DNA from: JAJRXR01 sp041402005
Lineage (GTDB): Bacteria > Planctomycetota > Phycisphaerae > Phycisphaerales > UBA1924
Direction: 5' to 3'
Assembly (NCBI GenBank): GCA_041402005.1
Contig: JAWKTB010000008.1
Span: 62,001 to 126,000, forward strand
DNA length: 64,000 bases
Positions 47,362 through 58,066 of this stretch are shown piece by piece. The notes beneath the pieces were generated by a model that saw only the letters and a list, made by a program, of their open reading frames with translations, was not told where the DNA came from and made no database searches. The position numbers were made by a program, and so were the translations under genes. How positions within the stretch are numbered: the stretch's first letter is position 1; each line of letters begins with the position of its first letter.

Positions 47362-48750
47362 TCACGGGCAGCCGGCGCCGAACTGCGTCAGGAACTCGAT
47401 CACGTCGTTGATGTCGAACTGGCCAAAGGGAACGGCCAGGTCCGCCTCTGGGAGCATGGACCCGAAGGCGGCGAGGTAGGTGGTGACGTCGGTGAAGTCG
47501 AGCTGGCCGAAGGGCTCGGCGAGGTCGGCCCCGTTGCACCCGCCGGACTGGGGCACGGGCAGGGGGACGTTGACCGAGTCGGGCGTGCCCGGGCGGAAGA
47601 GGCCAAGGGTGACCTCGCCGTCGGTCGGGCCCGTGGTCGCGTCGAACCAGAAGTTGTACATGGTGGCCCAGCGGATGGCGTTGGAGTTCTGGTTCTGGGC
47701 GAAGGTCTGGGGGCTGGACCAGGTGACGGCGTTGCCGTCGGTCGAGACGCTCCAATCGGTGTTGTCGTAGGGCTCGCCCGAGTGGTAGTCCACGTCGTGG
47801 AAGCCGACGTTGCCGGCGGAGCTGACGGGGACGGAGACCGAGCCGACCGAGCGGTGCGAGTTGAGGTTATAGACGGCGTACTCGTAGTGGTAGGTGCCGT
47901 CGCCGTTCTCGGAGACCTTGGCCGCGACGTGCAGGCGACCCTCGCCCGGGATATCGACGGGGACGATCACGACGGAGGGATCGGCGTTCTGCCAGGCATA
48001 GATGGCGGGCGTGCCGGTGAACATCGTGCCGGCGGTCGACATGGAGAGGGTGGACTGGTTGACGTTGACGGGGCGGTAGGAAGCGTTGTTGTACGCGTTG
48101 CCGGCGGGGGCGTCGTCAGAAGCGACGTAGACGCCCTCGAAGTAGTAGCTGGCGCCGGCGCCCTCCATCTGGAGATCACTCTGGGTGGCCTGGAGGCGCC
48201 CGGCGATCGTGCTACCGCCGACGCCCGAGGTCCCCGGGATGTTCCCGGTGTAGGCGTTGATCAGCGAGCGCGGGCCGAGGTTGCTCTGGATGGCGTTCCA
48301 GCCGGCGGAGTAGATGTCGCGGCAGCCCGGGCCGAGGCCGCCGGCGGGCGAGCAGGAGAGGCCGCATCCGCTGCCCTGCGCGGCGCAGCAGGCGTGCTTG
48401 ACCCAGGAGAGGCCGATCTGCTCGAGGCGCCCGTTCATGAGGCGGTAGAGGTTGAAGGTGAGCGCGGGGCTGCCGTTGGCGCTGAAGCCGAAGACCATGG
48501 GGGTGTCGCCGATGTTGCAGGTGTAGCTGTCGCCGATGTAGCCCATCTTGCCGCCGACCGGGCCGGCGGTGTCGATGGAGAGGACCTGCTGGTAGATGAC
48601 GTCCGGGCCGGAGCTGAAGCCTCTGGGGTCGGTGGTGGCCGCGTCTTCGTTGGCGACGTCGTACGGGTCGGGGACCGCGAGCTGGGCGCTGGCCGCCGAG
48701 GCGCCCAGGGCCACGCACGCGAGGCTGGTCACGAGAGTCCGATCGATCAT
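47362..48750 (-). CDS. Secreted protein of unknown fold with GC-type dockerin tail
   Basis: 462 residues. Signal peptide MIDRTLVTSLACVALGASAASA. The body is Cys- and Asn-rich in one part (HACCAAQGSGCGLSCSPAGG near residues 120-140) and beta-rich elsewhere (YHYEYAVYNLNSHRSVGSVSVPV), without a family I can name. The C-terminal tail has two units: CNGADLAEPFGQLDFTDV and DLAVPFGQFDINDVIEF, ending GAGCP. Start ATG 48750 follows GGAGC; the longer frame upstream is not needed. Confidence 0.8.
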   Translation of the reverse strand: MIDRTLVTSLACVALGASAASAQLAVPDPYDVANEDAATTDPRGFSSGPDVIYQQVLSIDTAGPVGGKMGYIGDSYTCNIGDTPMVFGFSANGSPALTFNLYRLMNGRLEQIGLSWVKHACCAAQGSGCGLSCSPAGGLGPGCRDIYSAGWNAIQSNLGPRSLINAYTGNIPGTSGVGGSTIAGRLQATQSDLQMEGAGASYYFEGVYVASDDAPAGNAYNNASYRPVNVNQSTLSMSTAGTMFTGTPAIYAWQNADPSVVIVPVDIPGEGRLHVAAKVSENGDGTYHYEYAVYNLNSHRSVGSVSVPVSSAGNVGFHDVDYHSGEPYDNTDWSVSTDGNAVTWSSPQTFAQNQNSNAIRWATMYNFWFDATTGPTDGEVTLGLFRPGTPDSVNVPLPVPQSGGCNGADLAEPFGQLDFTDVTTYLAAFGSMLPEADLAVPFGQFDINDVIEFLTQFGAGCP

Positions 48751-48980
48751 GTCTAGCTCCTTCCCCCGTGGGGTCGTCGGGGTTGTGGCATCGGGTCCGG
48801 TCTCAGAGCCCGCCGCAGGGCGAGACCGACCCCAGACGCCGAGCCTAACAGGGGTGGCGCGGATGTTTCCACCCCCGATTCGGAGGGACGCACAAGAAAC
48901 GACGTTTTGGCTCTCTCTGGCCATCTTCCCCGAGACAGCCGGGCGGGCGTCGTCTTTCGGTCAAGTTTCCGCAGTCGCGG

Positions 48981-51374
48981 TCAAGGACAGCCCTCGTTGA
49001 ACGCGCTCAGAAAGACGACCACGTCGATGATGTTGAACTGGGCGTACGCGGGGGCCAGGTCGGCGGCGACCGAGCCCTCGACAAAGGCGAGAAGGAAGCC
49101 GACCAGGTCGGAGAAGTCGAGCAGGCCGAAGGGTGGCGCGAAATCGGCGAGCGAGCAGCGCGTGACCAGACGGTTTGGCAGCAGGGTGATGGTGTTGACG
49201 CTGGAATGCCCGGTGACGAGGTCGAGGTCCGAGTCGGCGTCCAGGTCGATCGCGGCGACGAGCAGCCCGCGCGTGGCATAGACCTGCGGCGTCGGATCGA
49301 AGGCGCCGGCGCCGAGGCCACGGAAGATCTGTGCGCCCAGCGTGCTGGGCGGGCTGAAGCTCGGGGGCGTGGATTCCAGCGACAGCGCCAGGTCGAGGAG
49401 GCCGTCGTCGTTCACGTCGGCGGGGAGGATCGCGAGCACGGGGCTCTCGACCTCCAGCGTCGGACCGGGCGTGAACGTGCCGTCGCCGGCGCCGAGGAAG
49501 GTCGAGACGCGGTCGGTCTCGCCCACGAGCAGGTCGGGGACGTCGTCGGCATCGAGCAGCGCGGCGGCGATGGCGAGGGTGGCGTGGGGGACGGGGATGA
49601 ACGGGGCGGCGGCGAACATGCCTTGCCCGTCGCCCAGGAGGACCGAGACGCCGCCGTCGCCAGTCGTCAGGGCGACCAGGTCGAGATTCCCGTCGGCGTT
49701 GACGTCGAGGACAATGAGCGCCGTGACGGTGTTGGGCAGGGGGATGTTCTCGCTCAGCGTGATCGACCCGTCACCCGCGCCGAGCATCACGCCGATGCTC
49801 GACGGGAACTCGAGGGCGACGCCCAGGTCCTGGTTCCCGTCGTGGTTGAGGTCGGCGGCGACGATCGCGACCGGGTCACGTCCGCCCGCCCAGGTCTCGT
49901 CGTGGTCGGAGAACGCGCCGGCGCCGTCGTTCAGTAAGATGGAAACCCCGTCGAGATCCTCGTGCGCGATGATGATGTCGGGGGCGGCGTCTCCGTTCAT
50001 GTCCGCAACCGTCACGTGTGCCGGAGAGAGGTCGTGCAGGGGCGTGCGTGCGACGGTCGGGTACGACAGCAACTGGTCGGGGGCGGCCAGGCGGACCTCG
50101 AGTCCACCCGGCTGGTCGTTCCACTTCAGGACTGTCGCGAGGTCCGGCCGCCCATCGGCGTTGAGGTCGGCGACCGCCGTGTCGGTCAGGACATCGGGGA
50201 CGGTGATGGAGAACTCGAGCCGGTCCTCGAACGCGCCCCCTCCCAGGCCGAGTCGGAGCGTGAGATCGTTGCTGGTGAGCAGGTCGGGCGTGCCGTCCCC
50301 GTTGAAGTCCGCGACGCGGCTCCACGAGCGGCCCAAGTCCGAGTACCGCAGCGGCGGCCCCGGTATCGCGCCGTTGCCCGGGTTGCGCACGACATTGGTG
50401 CGTGCGACATTGGGATGGATGCCCGAGCCCGCTTGCGTAGCGCCGACGACCAGGTCGGGGTGGGTGTCGCCGTCAACGTCGGCGACCTCGATCGAGTCGG
50501 GGCTGGAGCCGGCGGGCAGCAAGAAGGTCGTCTGGAAGTGGTCGGTGTCCCAGCGTGAGAGGAGGTACAGGAAGCCGAAGCCGGTGTTGGCGCCGTAGGC
50601 GAGGTCGTCGCGTCCGTCCCCGTCGTAGTCGAGGGCGGCGAGCTGGTCGGCGCCGACCTGAGCGGGGATGTAGATCGGCGCCCCGAAGGTCCCGTCGCCG
50701 GCGCCGAGCAGGATGGTGATGTCCTGGGAGCCGGCGTCGTGCCCGTTGGCGATGGCCAGGTCCGGGGCGCCGTCGGCGTCGAAGTCGCCGGACACGATCC
50801 GGACCTGTTCGGCGCGCCCTGTCGGGAAGGACAGGGGCGGGGCGAATGTGCCGTCGCCAACCCCGAGCATGACGCGGACGGTCTGGTCGTTGGAGTCTGT
50901 CGCGACGAGGGCGACGTCCAGGAGAGAATCCGAGTTCAAGTCGGCGGCGACGAACGCGTCGATGCGCGTCGACGAGGGCGTCGCGGCGCTGTACTCCGTC
51001 TGAGCGTCGAATGTTCCATCCCCGACGCCGAGCAGAACCGAGATGCTGGCGCTTTCGGCGTTCGCGACGACGAGGTCGAGGATCGCGTCCCCGTCGACGT
51101 CTCGCGCGACGACGGCAAAGGCGCCCTCGCCCGCGACGTACTCGACGGGCGCCGAGAAGGTCCCGTCGCCGGCGCCGAACACGACGCGGACCAGGCCTTC
51201 GGCGCTTGCTCCGATGAGATCGAGGGCTCCGTCGGAGTTGATGTCCGCCAGGTCGGGCTGGTGGCAACAGACGAACCCACCCTCGAACACCTCACCCGGG
51301 TAGAGCGGGAAGTGGGGCTGCGCGGCTGCGCCGCTGGCGAGCACAACGCCACAGATCAGCGAGCACGGGCGCAT
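48981..51374 (-). CDS. Secreted FG-GAP/VCBS repeat protein with GC-type dockerin tail
   Basis: 797 residues. Short signal peptide (CSLICGVVLASGAAA). Around a dozen FG-GAP/VCBS-type blades follow, each with DxDxDGxxDL calcium-binding turns (DINSDGALDLIGA, DFDADGAPDLAIA, DVNADGNLDLVAL) and VLLGxGDGTF; this gives one or two beta-propellers. The tail at the end has two units, CSLADFAPPFGLLDFSDL and DLAPAYAQFNIIDVVVF, ending NEGCP; the second unit is the most degenerate in the window. ATG 51374 is preceded by GGAGGGG. Likely a calcium-stabilised surface or secreted protein. Confidence 0.9.
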   Translation of the reverse strand: MRPCSLICGVVLASGAAAQPHFPLYPGEVFEGGFVCCHQPDLADINSDGALDLIGASAEGLVRVVFGAGDGTFSAPVEYVAGEGAFAVVARDVDGDAILDLVVANAESASISVLLGVGDGTFDAQTEYSAATPSSTRIDAFVAADLNSDSLLDVALVATDSNDQTVRVMLGVGDGTFAPPLSFPTGRAEQVRIVSGDFDADGAPDLAIANGHDAGSQDITILLGAGDGTFGAPIYIPAQVGADQLAALDYDGDGRDDLAYGANTGFGFLYLLSRWDTDHFQTTFLLPAGSSPDSIEVADVDGDTHPDLVVGATQAGSGIHPNVARTNVVRNPGNGAIPGPPLRYSDLGRSWSRVADFNGDGTPDLLTSNDLTLRLGLGGGAFEDRLEFSITVPDVLTDTAVADLNADGRPDLATVLKWNDQPGGLEVRLAAPDQLLSYPTVARTPLHDLSPAHVTVADMNGDAAPDIIIAHEDLDGVSILLNDGAGAFSDHDETWAGGRDPVAIVAADLNHDGNQDLGVALEFPSSIGVMLGAGDGSITLSENIPLPNTVTALIVLDVNADGNLDLVALTTGDGGVSVLLGDGQGMFAAAPFIPVPHATLAIAAALLDADDVPDLLVGETDRVSTFLGAGDGTFTPGPTLEVESPVLAILPADVNDDGLLDLALSLESTPPSFSPPSTLGAQIFRGLGAGAFDPTPQVYATRGLLVAAIDLDADSDLDLVTGHSSVNTITLLPNRLVTRCSLADFAPPFGLLDFSDLVGFLLAFVEGSVAADLAPAYAQFNIIDVVVFLSAFNEGCP

Positions 51375-51532
51375 GCGAACCCCTCCGAGGCGCGCTCGAT
51401 CGTACCGGCGCGTGCGCCGTGGCCGCAAGCCTCCAGCCCGATCAAGCGGGCTTCGCTGCGTGTCACGGACTCGCCGCGCGTCGAATGGCCAATGGGAGCC
51501 ACCCCGAGCTTCGTCGCCTTGTTCGATTCGAG

Positions 51533-52447
51533 CTACGGGCAGCCGGCGCCGAAGGCGGTGAGGAAGGCGAGGACGTCGGAGAAGTCGTACACGCCGATGG
51601 GCGTGGCGATGTCGGCGTCGGGCTGCATCGCCCCGAAGGCGTTGAGGAAGGCGAGGACGTCGGAGAAGTCGTATACGCCGTAGGGCGGGGCGAGGTCGGC
51701 GGGGTTGGAGGGGGTTGTGGGGGCGACGGCGGCGTCGTAGATCTCGACGTCGTCGATGAGGCCGACGAACTCGTCGTTCAGGCCGGTCGTCGGCGTGCCG
51801 TTGCCCAGCGCCCGCCCGGAGATCGCCAGGGCGTCGGGGTTGTCGCTTGTGGAGCCGAAGTTCGAGGGGACGCGTCCCGCGGACTCGACGACGCCGTCGA
51901 CGAGCAGCGCGACGCGGTCCCCGTCGCGCACGCCCGTGAGGATGTGGGGGAGGCCGTCGTTGACGGACGTGCAGCTGAAGAGGGCGAGTGACTGCGTGCC
52001 GTCGGCGAGGCCGAAGCGGGCCAGTCCGGAGTTCCGCTGGACCATGAGGTACCAGCCGGGGTCGTTGCCGATGAGCTGCTTGGTGACGACGAACATCCCG
52101 CCGGTGACGTCGGGGTCGAGGTAGGTGGTCGAGATGGTGGCGCGGACGGTGAAGTTGGCGTCGGCGAGGTCGAAGACGCCCTCGGCGCCCAGGGGGACGA
52201 CCTGCGAGTCGAGGGGCGCGGACTTCTCGATGGCGAATCCGCCGGCGAAGGGGACGAAGACGATGCCGGGGCCGACCGAGGCGTCGTAGGCGGCGCCGAG
52301 CGTGCCGGTGTTGGCCGTGGGGTTGGCCATGTCGTCGAAGGTGTAGCGGAGGATGGGGTCAAGCCCGGCGAGGGCGGCGGGGGCGAGCAGGGCCATCGCG
52401 ATCGGCGTGGCGAGGGCAGAGAGCGTGGGCGTGGGGCGCGTGGGCAT
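51533..52447 (-). CDS. Secreted LamG-like protein with GC-type dockerin tail
   Basis: 304 residues. Signal peptide ending LLAPAALA. Residues about 30-235 form a LamG/concanavalin-A-like jelly roll (LRYTFDDMANPTANTG; DGVVESAGRVPSNFG; GLIDDVEIYDAAV), a fold that often binds carbohydrate. The tail has two units, ADLAPPYGVYDFSDVLAFL and ADIATPIGVYDFSDVLAFL, ending GAGCP. It is the only one in the window without the cysteine just before the first ADLA (NPADLA), so the disulphide expected in the others cannot form in the same way. Confidence 0.88.
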   Translation of the reverse strand: MPTRPTPTLSALATPIAMALLAPAALAGLDPILRYTFDDMANPTANTGTLGAAYDASVGPGIVFVPFAGGFAIEKSAPLDSQVVPLGAEGVFDLADANFTVRATISTTYLDPDVTGGMFVVTKQLIGNDPGWYLMVQRNSGLARFGLADGTQSLALFSCTSVNDGLPHILTGVRDGDRVALLVDGVVESAGRVPSNFGSTSDNPDALAISGRALGNGTPTTGLNDEFVGLIDDVEIYDAAVAPTTPSNPADLAPPYGVYDFSDVLAFLNAFGAMQPDADIATPIGVYDFSDVLAFLTAFGAGCP

Positions 52448-52874
52448 GGGGGGCGTTCTCCTGGAAGGTCCTCACTTCAGGAAGCGAGAACGGCGCGCGA
52501 AATCCCTACATAGATTTTTTTGGTTCACGCGTGTCGTGCCCGCGCCGTCCGGAGAGGCGCCGTCGTTGGACGGACATTTGCCTCGCGCTCGACCTCCACC
52601 CGCGCGACGAGCCGCGCGACATCAAGCGCGTGCGGAAGGCGTGCGGTCGCGATGCGGGAGACCCGACCGGATCGTTCTTGTCCGATTCGTGTTCCATTTG
52701 GCAGGCATTGGGTGGCGCACGATGTGCTCAAGAATCCGCGCGGCACAGTCCCGCGCGAACACCGCATCCCGGGTCACCCGACGCTAGTGTTCTCGCTCGC
52801 GCTCAGGGGGAGGGTGAAAGGGTCCGTCCGAGACGGCGCACCCGAGCCCAGCGCGAGGAGATGGAGCCTCAAGC
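52448..52874. other. Intergenic region between divergent dockerin-tail genes, 427 bp
   Basis: No gene is supported. It carries the promoters of the LamG gene (minus) and of the next gene (plus). A TTTTTTT run near 52510 stands out in otherwise GC-rich sequence. I see no strong hairpin or recognisable operator. Confidence 0.4.
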
Positions 52875-53858
52875 ATGAACCGTGTGCATCTGATCGGTTG
52901 CGTTGGCGCGCTCGCGCTGGGCGCGGGCGGGACGATTGCGCAGGACCCGGCCAAACCGGGCGAGCACGTTGGTATCGGGGGCGGCTCGCTGACAGGCGAC
53001 GAGGTCGTCGGCGCCAGGGGCGCCGAGGCCCCGGTCACGGGCGTCGACCTGCTCGCCATGGATACATTTGTCCTCGGTGACGACGCGATCGCCATCGTCA
53101 ACACCTCGCCCCCGTCGTACACGGCCTTGACCGGGGACATCTCCCAGCTGGGGATCATCGCGGAGATCGAGTACGGGCAGGACGGGTTCATCTACGCGCT
53201 CGACACGGGAGACAACACGCTTCTCCATCGCCTCAATGGGACGTCGGGCGCCTTCGTCAAGACCTTTCACATCACCTTCCCGAGCGGGTACAACGTGCTC
53301 ACCGCGGCCGATTGGGTCAACGGCGCGCTCGTGGTCTGCCTGGCGACCGAGGGCGGGAGCGGCACGGCCGCCATCGCGCGGATCGGGCTCGACGAGGGTT
53401 CAAGCACCGTCTCCTTCGACGTCGGCCCCATCGGCCTGGGTGTCTCCGGCGCGGTCGGGGGCCTGACCTACGACGACGGCGCCGGCGTGTTCTACGCCGT
53501 CACCTCCGCCGGCTCCGCGCCGCGCCTGCTCACGATCAACGGCTTTGGCGGGGTGGACGCGAATGTCGCGCTGACGGAGAACGGCGTCGCGGCGCCGGGC
53601 ATGACGGCGCTCGAGTTCGGCTCCGACGGTCAGCTCTATGCTCTGCCAAACGTCAACTCCGGTCGGGTCGGTGAGCTGTTCATCGTCAACCGCTTCAGCG
53701 CCCAGTGTCTCAGCCTGGGCAGCACCGGCAACACCGGTCTCGTCTCGCTGACCAGCCGCGCCGCGTGCAGCAGCGCGGACCTCGCCCCGCCCTTCGGACA
53801 ACTCGACTTCTCCGACGTGATCTCCTTCCTGGTGACGTTCGGTAACGGATGCCCATGA
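52875..53858 (+). CDS. Secreted protein with single-unit GC-type dockerin tail
   Basis: 327 residues. N-terminal signal-like helix (HLIGCVGALALGAGGTIA). The body resembles a beta-propeller: repeated strands around GYNVLTAADWVNGALVVCLATEG, GLTYDDGAGVFYAVTSAG and MTALEFGSDGQLYALPNVNSG. The tail is a single unit, CSSADLAPPFGQLDFSDV, ending GNGCP. A strong terminator follows. Confidence 0.8.
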   Translation: MNRVHLIGCVGALALGAGGTIAQDPAKPGEHVGIGGGSLTGDEVVGARGAEAPVTGVDLLAMDTFVLGDDAIAIVNTSPPSYTALTGDISQLGIIAEIEYGQDGFIYALDTGDNTLLHRLNGTSGAFVKTFHITFPSGYNVLTAADWVNGALVVCLATEGGSGTAAIARIGLDEGSSTVSFDVGPIGLGVSGAVGGLTYDDGAGVFYAVTSAGSAPRLLTINGFGGVDANVALTENGVAAPGMTALEFGSDGQLYALPNVNSGRVGELFIVNRFSAQCLSLGSTGNTGLVSLTSRAACSSADLAPPFGQLDFSDVISFLVTFGNGCP

Positions 53859-53887
53859 CGCGCCGGGCCTGACTCTGCGCACAAAGC

Positions 53888-53925
53888 GACCGCCGGGAGC
53901 GCGAACTCCCGGCGGTCCTTGTTTT
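53888..53925 (+). terminator. Intrinsic terminator
   Basis: Twelve perfect base pairs GACCGCCGGGAG/CTCCCGGCGGTC (53888-53899 with 53906-53917), six-base loop, then CTTGTTTT. Confidence 0.9.
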
Positions 53926-54133
53926 GCGAAAGTGCGCGCCAATCCGCTCACGACGTGGGGCGTGGTCAGCCGCAAGGAGCGGGGGGGCGGGTCGACGCCG
54001 TGGGTCTGGGCGCCTGCGGACCACGAGCGGGAGGAGGTGGGGGAGGGCGAGTGGGACCTGGAGCATGGGGTCCAAGGCGACCAAGGGGGCCTGTTCTGAG
54101 GGTGGTCATGTTGGACGGGTTGGAGGAGGAGAC

Positions 54134-54315
54134 GGTGCCACGGCTGACCCGAAGGGCAGCCGTGCTCGGGTGAGTCACGGCGAACGCACGGCTGCCCCTG
54201 ACGGGGTCAGCCGTGGCACCGGAGAAAAGGGCGCCACGGCTTGGGCCGAAGGCCAAGTCGTGCGGCGGTCGCGAAGACGGCACGGGTTGCCCCTGACGGG
54301 GTCGACCCGTGGCGC
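54134..54315. repeat. REP-like palindromic repeat block (two units)
   Basis: Two adjacent units of about 86 bases. Unit A is bounded by GGTGCCACGGCTGACCC (54134-54150) and its exact reverse complement (54204-54220) and contains two CACGGCTG...CAGCCGTG hairpins. Unit B starts GGCGCCACGG (54230) and ends CCGTGGCGCC (about 54315) with the same hairpin layout. The core TGCCCCTGACGGGGTC occurs in both. It resembles mobile REP/BIME-type elements, inferred to be multicopy in the genome. Confidence 0.6.
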
Positions 54316-54321
54316 CCGACA

Positions 54322-54837
54322 TTACCCGCCCGACTCGCGAAGAAGTCGCAAGATCTCCGCATCAAGCTTGTCGGGATCATACTTGTCCGACTCGAACTCG
54401 ATGAGTTCGAGCGCCTCGAAGGCGCCAAGCGATCCCCACCCACCTCCATCGCGTTGCCAGCGTTCGAGCATCTCCTTGGCGAAGAGCGGACGATACCGTT
54501 CGGGGAGGCGACCTTCATCGATCGCGTTGCCGACATCAGTCACCCCTTGCCAGGCATAGTGATAGCGAAAGTTGATGCGTGCCCGCGCCCACGCCTCAGT
54601 ATCCTCGGCGACCACCCAGTTTGATGGGCCGTATGTAAGACCCTGTGCCGCGATTGACTTGCTCATCCACGTCTCTTGGATCGGAGCGGGAAACGAAATG
54701 CCGAATGCATGACGTTGTTGCAGCACACTTCCAGAAGACAGGTCGATGCTGAAGGTCGTGTACGCGGTGAGCAGATACGCCCCGACCAGGGCAAGCACGA
54801 TGAAGACTCCGGCAATCAGGAGGCAAGTTCGCCGCAT
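54322..54837 (-). CDS. Hypothetical membrane-anchored protein
   Basis: 171 residues. One N-terminal membrane helix (CLLIAGVFIVLALVGAYLLTAY), then a soluble region with aromatic-rich sequence (RINFRYHYAWQGVTDVG) and an acidic C-terminus (DKYDPDKLDAEILRLLRESGG). No family recognised. Base composition is lower in GC than the neighbours and it sits directly beside REP-like repeats. It is 15 bp downstream of pgi on the same strand. Confidence 0.6.
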   Translation of the reverse strand: MRRTCLLIAGVFIVLALVGAYLLTAYTTFSIDLSSGSVLQQRHAFGISFPAPIQETWMSKSIAAQGLTYGPSNWVVAEDTEAWARARINFRYHYAWQGVTDVGNAIDEGRLPERYRPLFAKEMLERWQRDGGGWGSLGAFEALELIEFESDKYDPDKLDAEILRLLRESGG

Positions 54838-54852
54838 ATCTGGGATGATACG

Positions 54853-56262
<1,410 letters not shown>

Positions 56263-56372
56263 GGGGGGAGGGTATCCGCTGGCGAAATCAGCGGCCCCTC
56301 GCCCGGGTGTTGGGGGAGGCGGGGTCGCTCGTGTACGATCGACCGACGGCCCAATGCCAGGGAGGCGCCCCC

Positions 56373-57167
56373 ATGATTCGTGCAACGCTCGCCATCGCCC
56401 TGCTCGCCTTCCCCGCCCTCGCCGGACCCGAGACCGAGTACAGCGAGGACGACGGGGTCTCGAACATCCTCCTCGGCCCGCCCCCCTCCTTCGAGGAGTT
56501 CGGCGACATCGACATGCTCTGGGGCAACTACTACTTCACGCTCACCCCGACCGAGCTGGTCACCCTCGTTTCGTTCGGGCTCGGCGATCTGTCGGAGGGG
56601 AGCCAGGTCTCGGTGTGGGTCTTCGACGACCCCGACGACGACGCCGACCCCACCAACGCGGTCCCGCTCTACAGCGCGACGACGACCGGCGCGAACCTCG
56701 GCTTCGCGTTCAACACGCTCGAGCTCCCGAACGTCGAGGTCTCGGGCGGGTTCTTCGTCGCCGTGGGGCACCTGGCGCTGCTCACGTATCCGAGCGGCTC
56801 ACCCGACTACCCGGCGCCGGCGCGCTTCGACCCCGATGGGCGTCCGGACCGCTCCTGGTTCTTCTACGACGACGACATCCCGGAGACGGACCTGGCCTCG
56901 TCGGGCTTCGTCAGCCGCATGGACGGCCCGTTCGTCCCGATCCCGGGTGCGTTCGCGGTGCGGGCGACGACGGTCTGCGTGGTGGGCGGGTGCAACGGGG
57001 CGGATCTCGCCGAGCCGTTCGGGCAACTCGACTTCTCCGACGTGATTGCGTTCCTGACGGAGTTCGGGACGATGGGCGCGGGCGCGGATCTGGCCGAGCC
57101 GATCGGGCAATGGGATTTCTCAGACGTCGTCGAGTTCCTCACCGCCTTCGGAGCCGGCTGTCCCTGA
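56373..57167 (+). CDS. Secreted protein with two-unit GC-type dockerin tail
   Basis: 264 residues. Signal peptide MIRATLAIALLAFPALAG, so ATG 56373 (after GGGAGG) is the likely start. The body (about 20-200) is a beta-sandwich with DNYYFTLTPTE-like strands and an acidic DDPDDDADPTN loop that may bind calcium; no family is recognised. The tail is two units, CNGADLAEPFGQLDFSDV and ADLAEPIGQWDFSDVVEFL, ending GAGCP. Confidence 0.82.
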   Translation: MIRATLAIALLAFPALAGPETEYSEDDGVSNILLGPPPSFEEFGDIDMLWGNYYFTLTPTELVTLVSFGLGDLSEGSQVSVWVFDDPDDDADPTNAVPLYSATTTGANLGFAFNTLELPNVEVSGGFFVAVGHLALLTYPSGSPDYPAPARFDPDGRPDRSWFFYDDDIPETDLASSGFVSRMDGPFVPIPGAFAVRATTVCVVGGCNGADLAEPFGQLDFSDVIAFLTEFGTMGAGADLAEPIGQWDFSDVVEFLTAFGAGCP

Positions 57168-57259
57168 TGGTCCCGGGCATTGAGCGTCCCGGGCGAGGCG
57201 AGTAAGCTGGGCGCGCCGGTCCGATCGGGTCTCTCCGCCGGCGTCCCGAGGTCTGTGCG

Positions 57260-57997
57260 ATGTGTCGCGCCCGCCGCGCCTTCACGCTCATCGAGCTGCT
57301 CGTCGTCATCGCGATCATTGCGCTGCTGATCGGGATCCTCCTGCCCTCGCTCGCGACCGCGCGCGAGAAGGCCAGGCAAGCCAAGTGCAACATCAACTTG
57401 CGATCGTTCATGCAGGCGTGCCATCAGTACGCCAACGATTTCGATGATCGCCTGCCCGCCTCCAACTGGGCACTCAACGGCAACGGCCTGAGCTACGGCT
57501 GGCTTTACGCCGGCGGGCTTCGACAGACTTATGACGCCCGCAACTACGGCGCCTCGACCGGATTCCTCTGGCCGTACCTCGGGGGCGACACCGGGCCTGT
57601 CGTCAATGGCGGCGAGCAGCCTCCCGCGGAGACCTACCGCTGCCCCAGTCATCACGAGCCCTACGACGAGGGGCCGGCGGAGAAGATCACGAGTTACCAG
57701 ATGAACGGCGGCGTCATCGGGTACGGGCGTTCGCTCGTCGATCGGTGGTACCACGTCGGCTTCCGAATCCAGGACTTCCGCCCGACGTCCGTCATCTTCT
57801 GGGAGACCCAGCACGAGCACTGGAACGACGGGTCGAGTTTCCCGACCGAGGGCCAGACCGAGCGGCACGGCGACGGCTCGACCCTCGCGCTCGTCGATGG
57901 CGCCTGCCGGTGGACCACTCGCGCAGAATGGGCCAGGCAGCTCGACGAGATGCCCGGGCCGCTCTGGTGCGCTCCCGACACGGACGACGGCAACTAG
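57260..57997 (+). CDS. Prepilin-like protein (type II secretion/DUF1559-like)
   Basis: 245 residues. The N-terminal prepilin signal RRAFTLIELLVVIAIIALLIGILLPSLATAREKAR has the Gly-less planctomycete form with the Phe-Thr-Leu-Ile-Glu core, including the conserved Glu5. The rest has a globular domain with CNINLRSFMQACHQYANDF and a late ERHGDGSTLALVDG segment typical of planctomycete pseudopilin-like proteins. Prepilin peptidase and assembly genes are not in the window. It lies between dockerin-tail genes; its role is unknown. Confidence 0.85.
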   Translation: MCRARRAFTLIELLVVIAIIALLIGILLPSLATAREKARQAKCNINLRSFMQACHQYANDFDDRLPASNWALNGNGLSYGWLYAGGLRQTYDARNYGASTGFLWPYLGGDTGPVVNGGEQPPAETYRCPSHHEPYDEGPAEKITSYQMNGGVIGYGRSLVDRWYHVGFRIQDFRPTSVIFWETQHEHWNDGSSFPTEGQTERHGDGSTLALVDGACRWTTRAEWARQLDEMPGPLWCAPDTDDGN

Positions 57998-58066
57998 TTC
58001 GCCGCCCCCGAGCAACCCGTCACGCCTCCGGTTGGTAGACCGCCCGGGGTCTCACGGGAGCGCCGT

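Larger units (their letters stand above)
53859..54321. other. Intergenic region with terminator and REP-like repeats, 463 bp
   Basis: No protein gene is supported between the dockerin-tail gene and the small membrane protein gene. It contains the terminator at 53888-53925, a G-rich stretch near 53975-54070, and a block of paired palindromes at 54134-54315. Confidence 0.6.
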
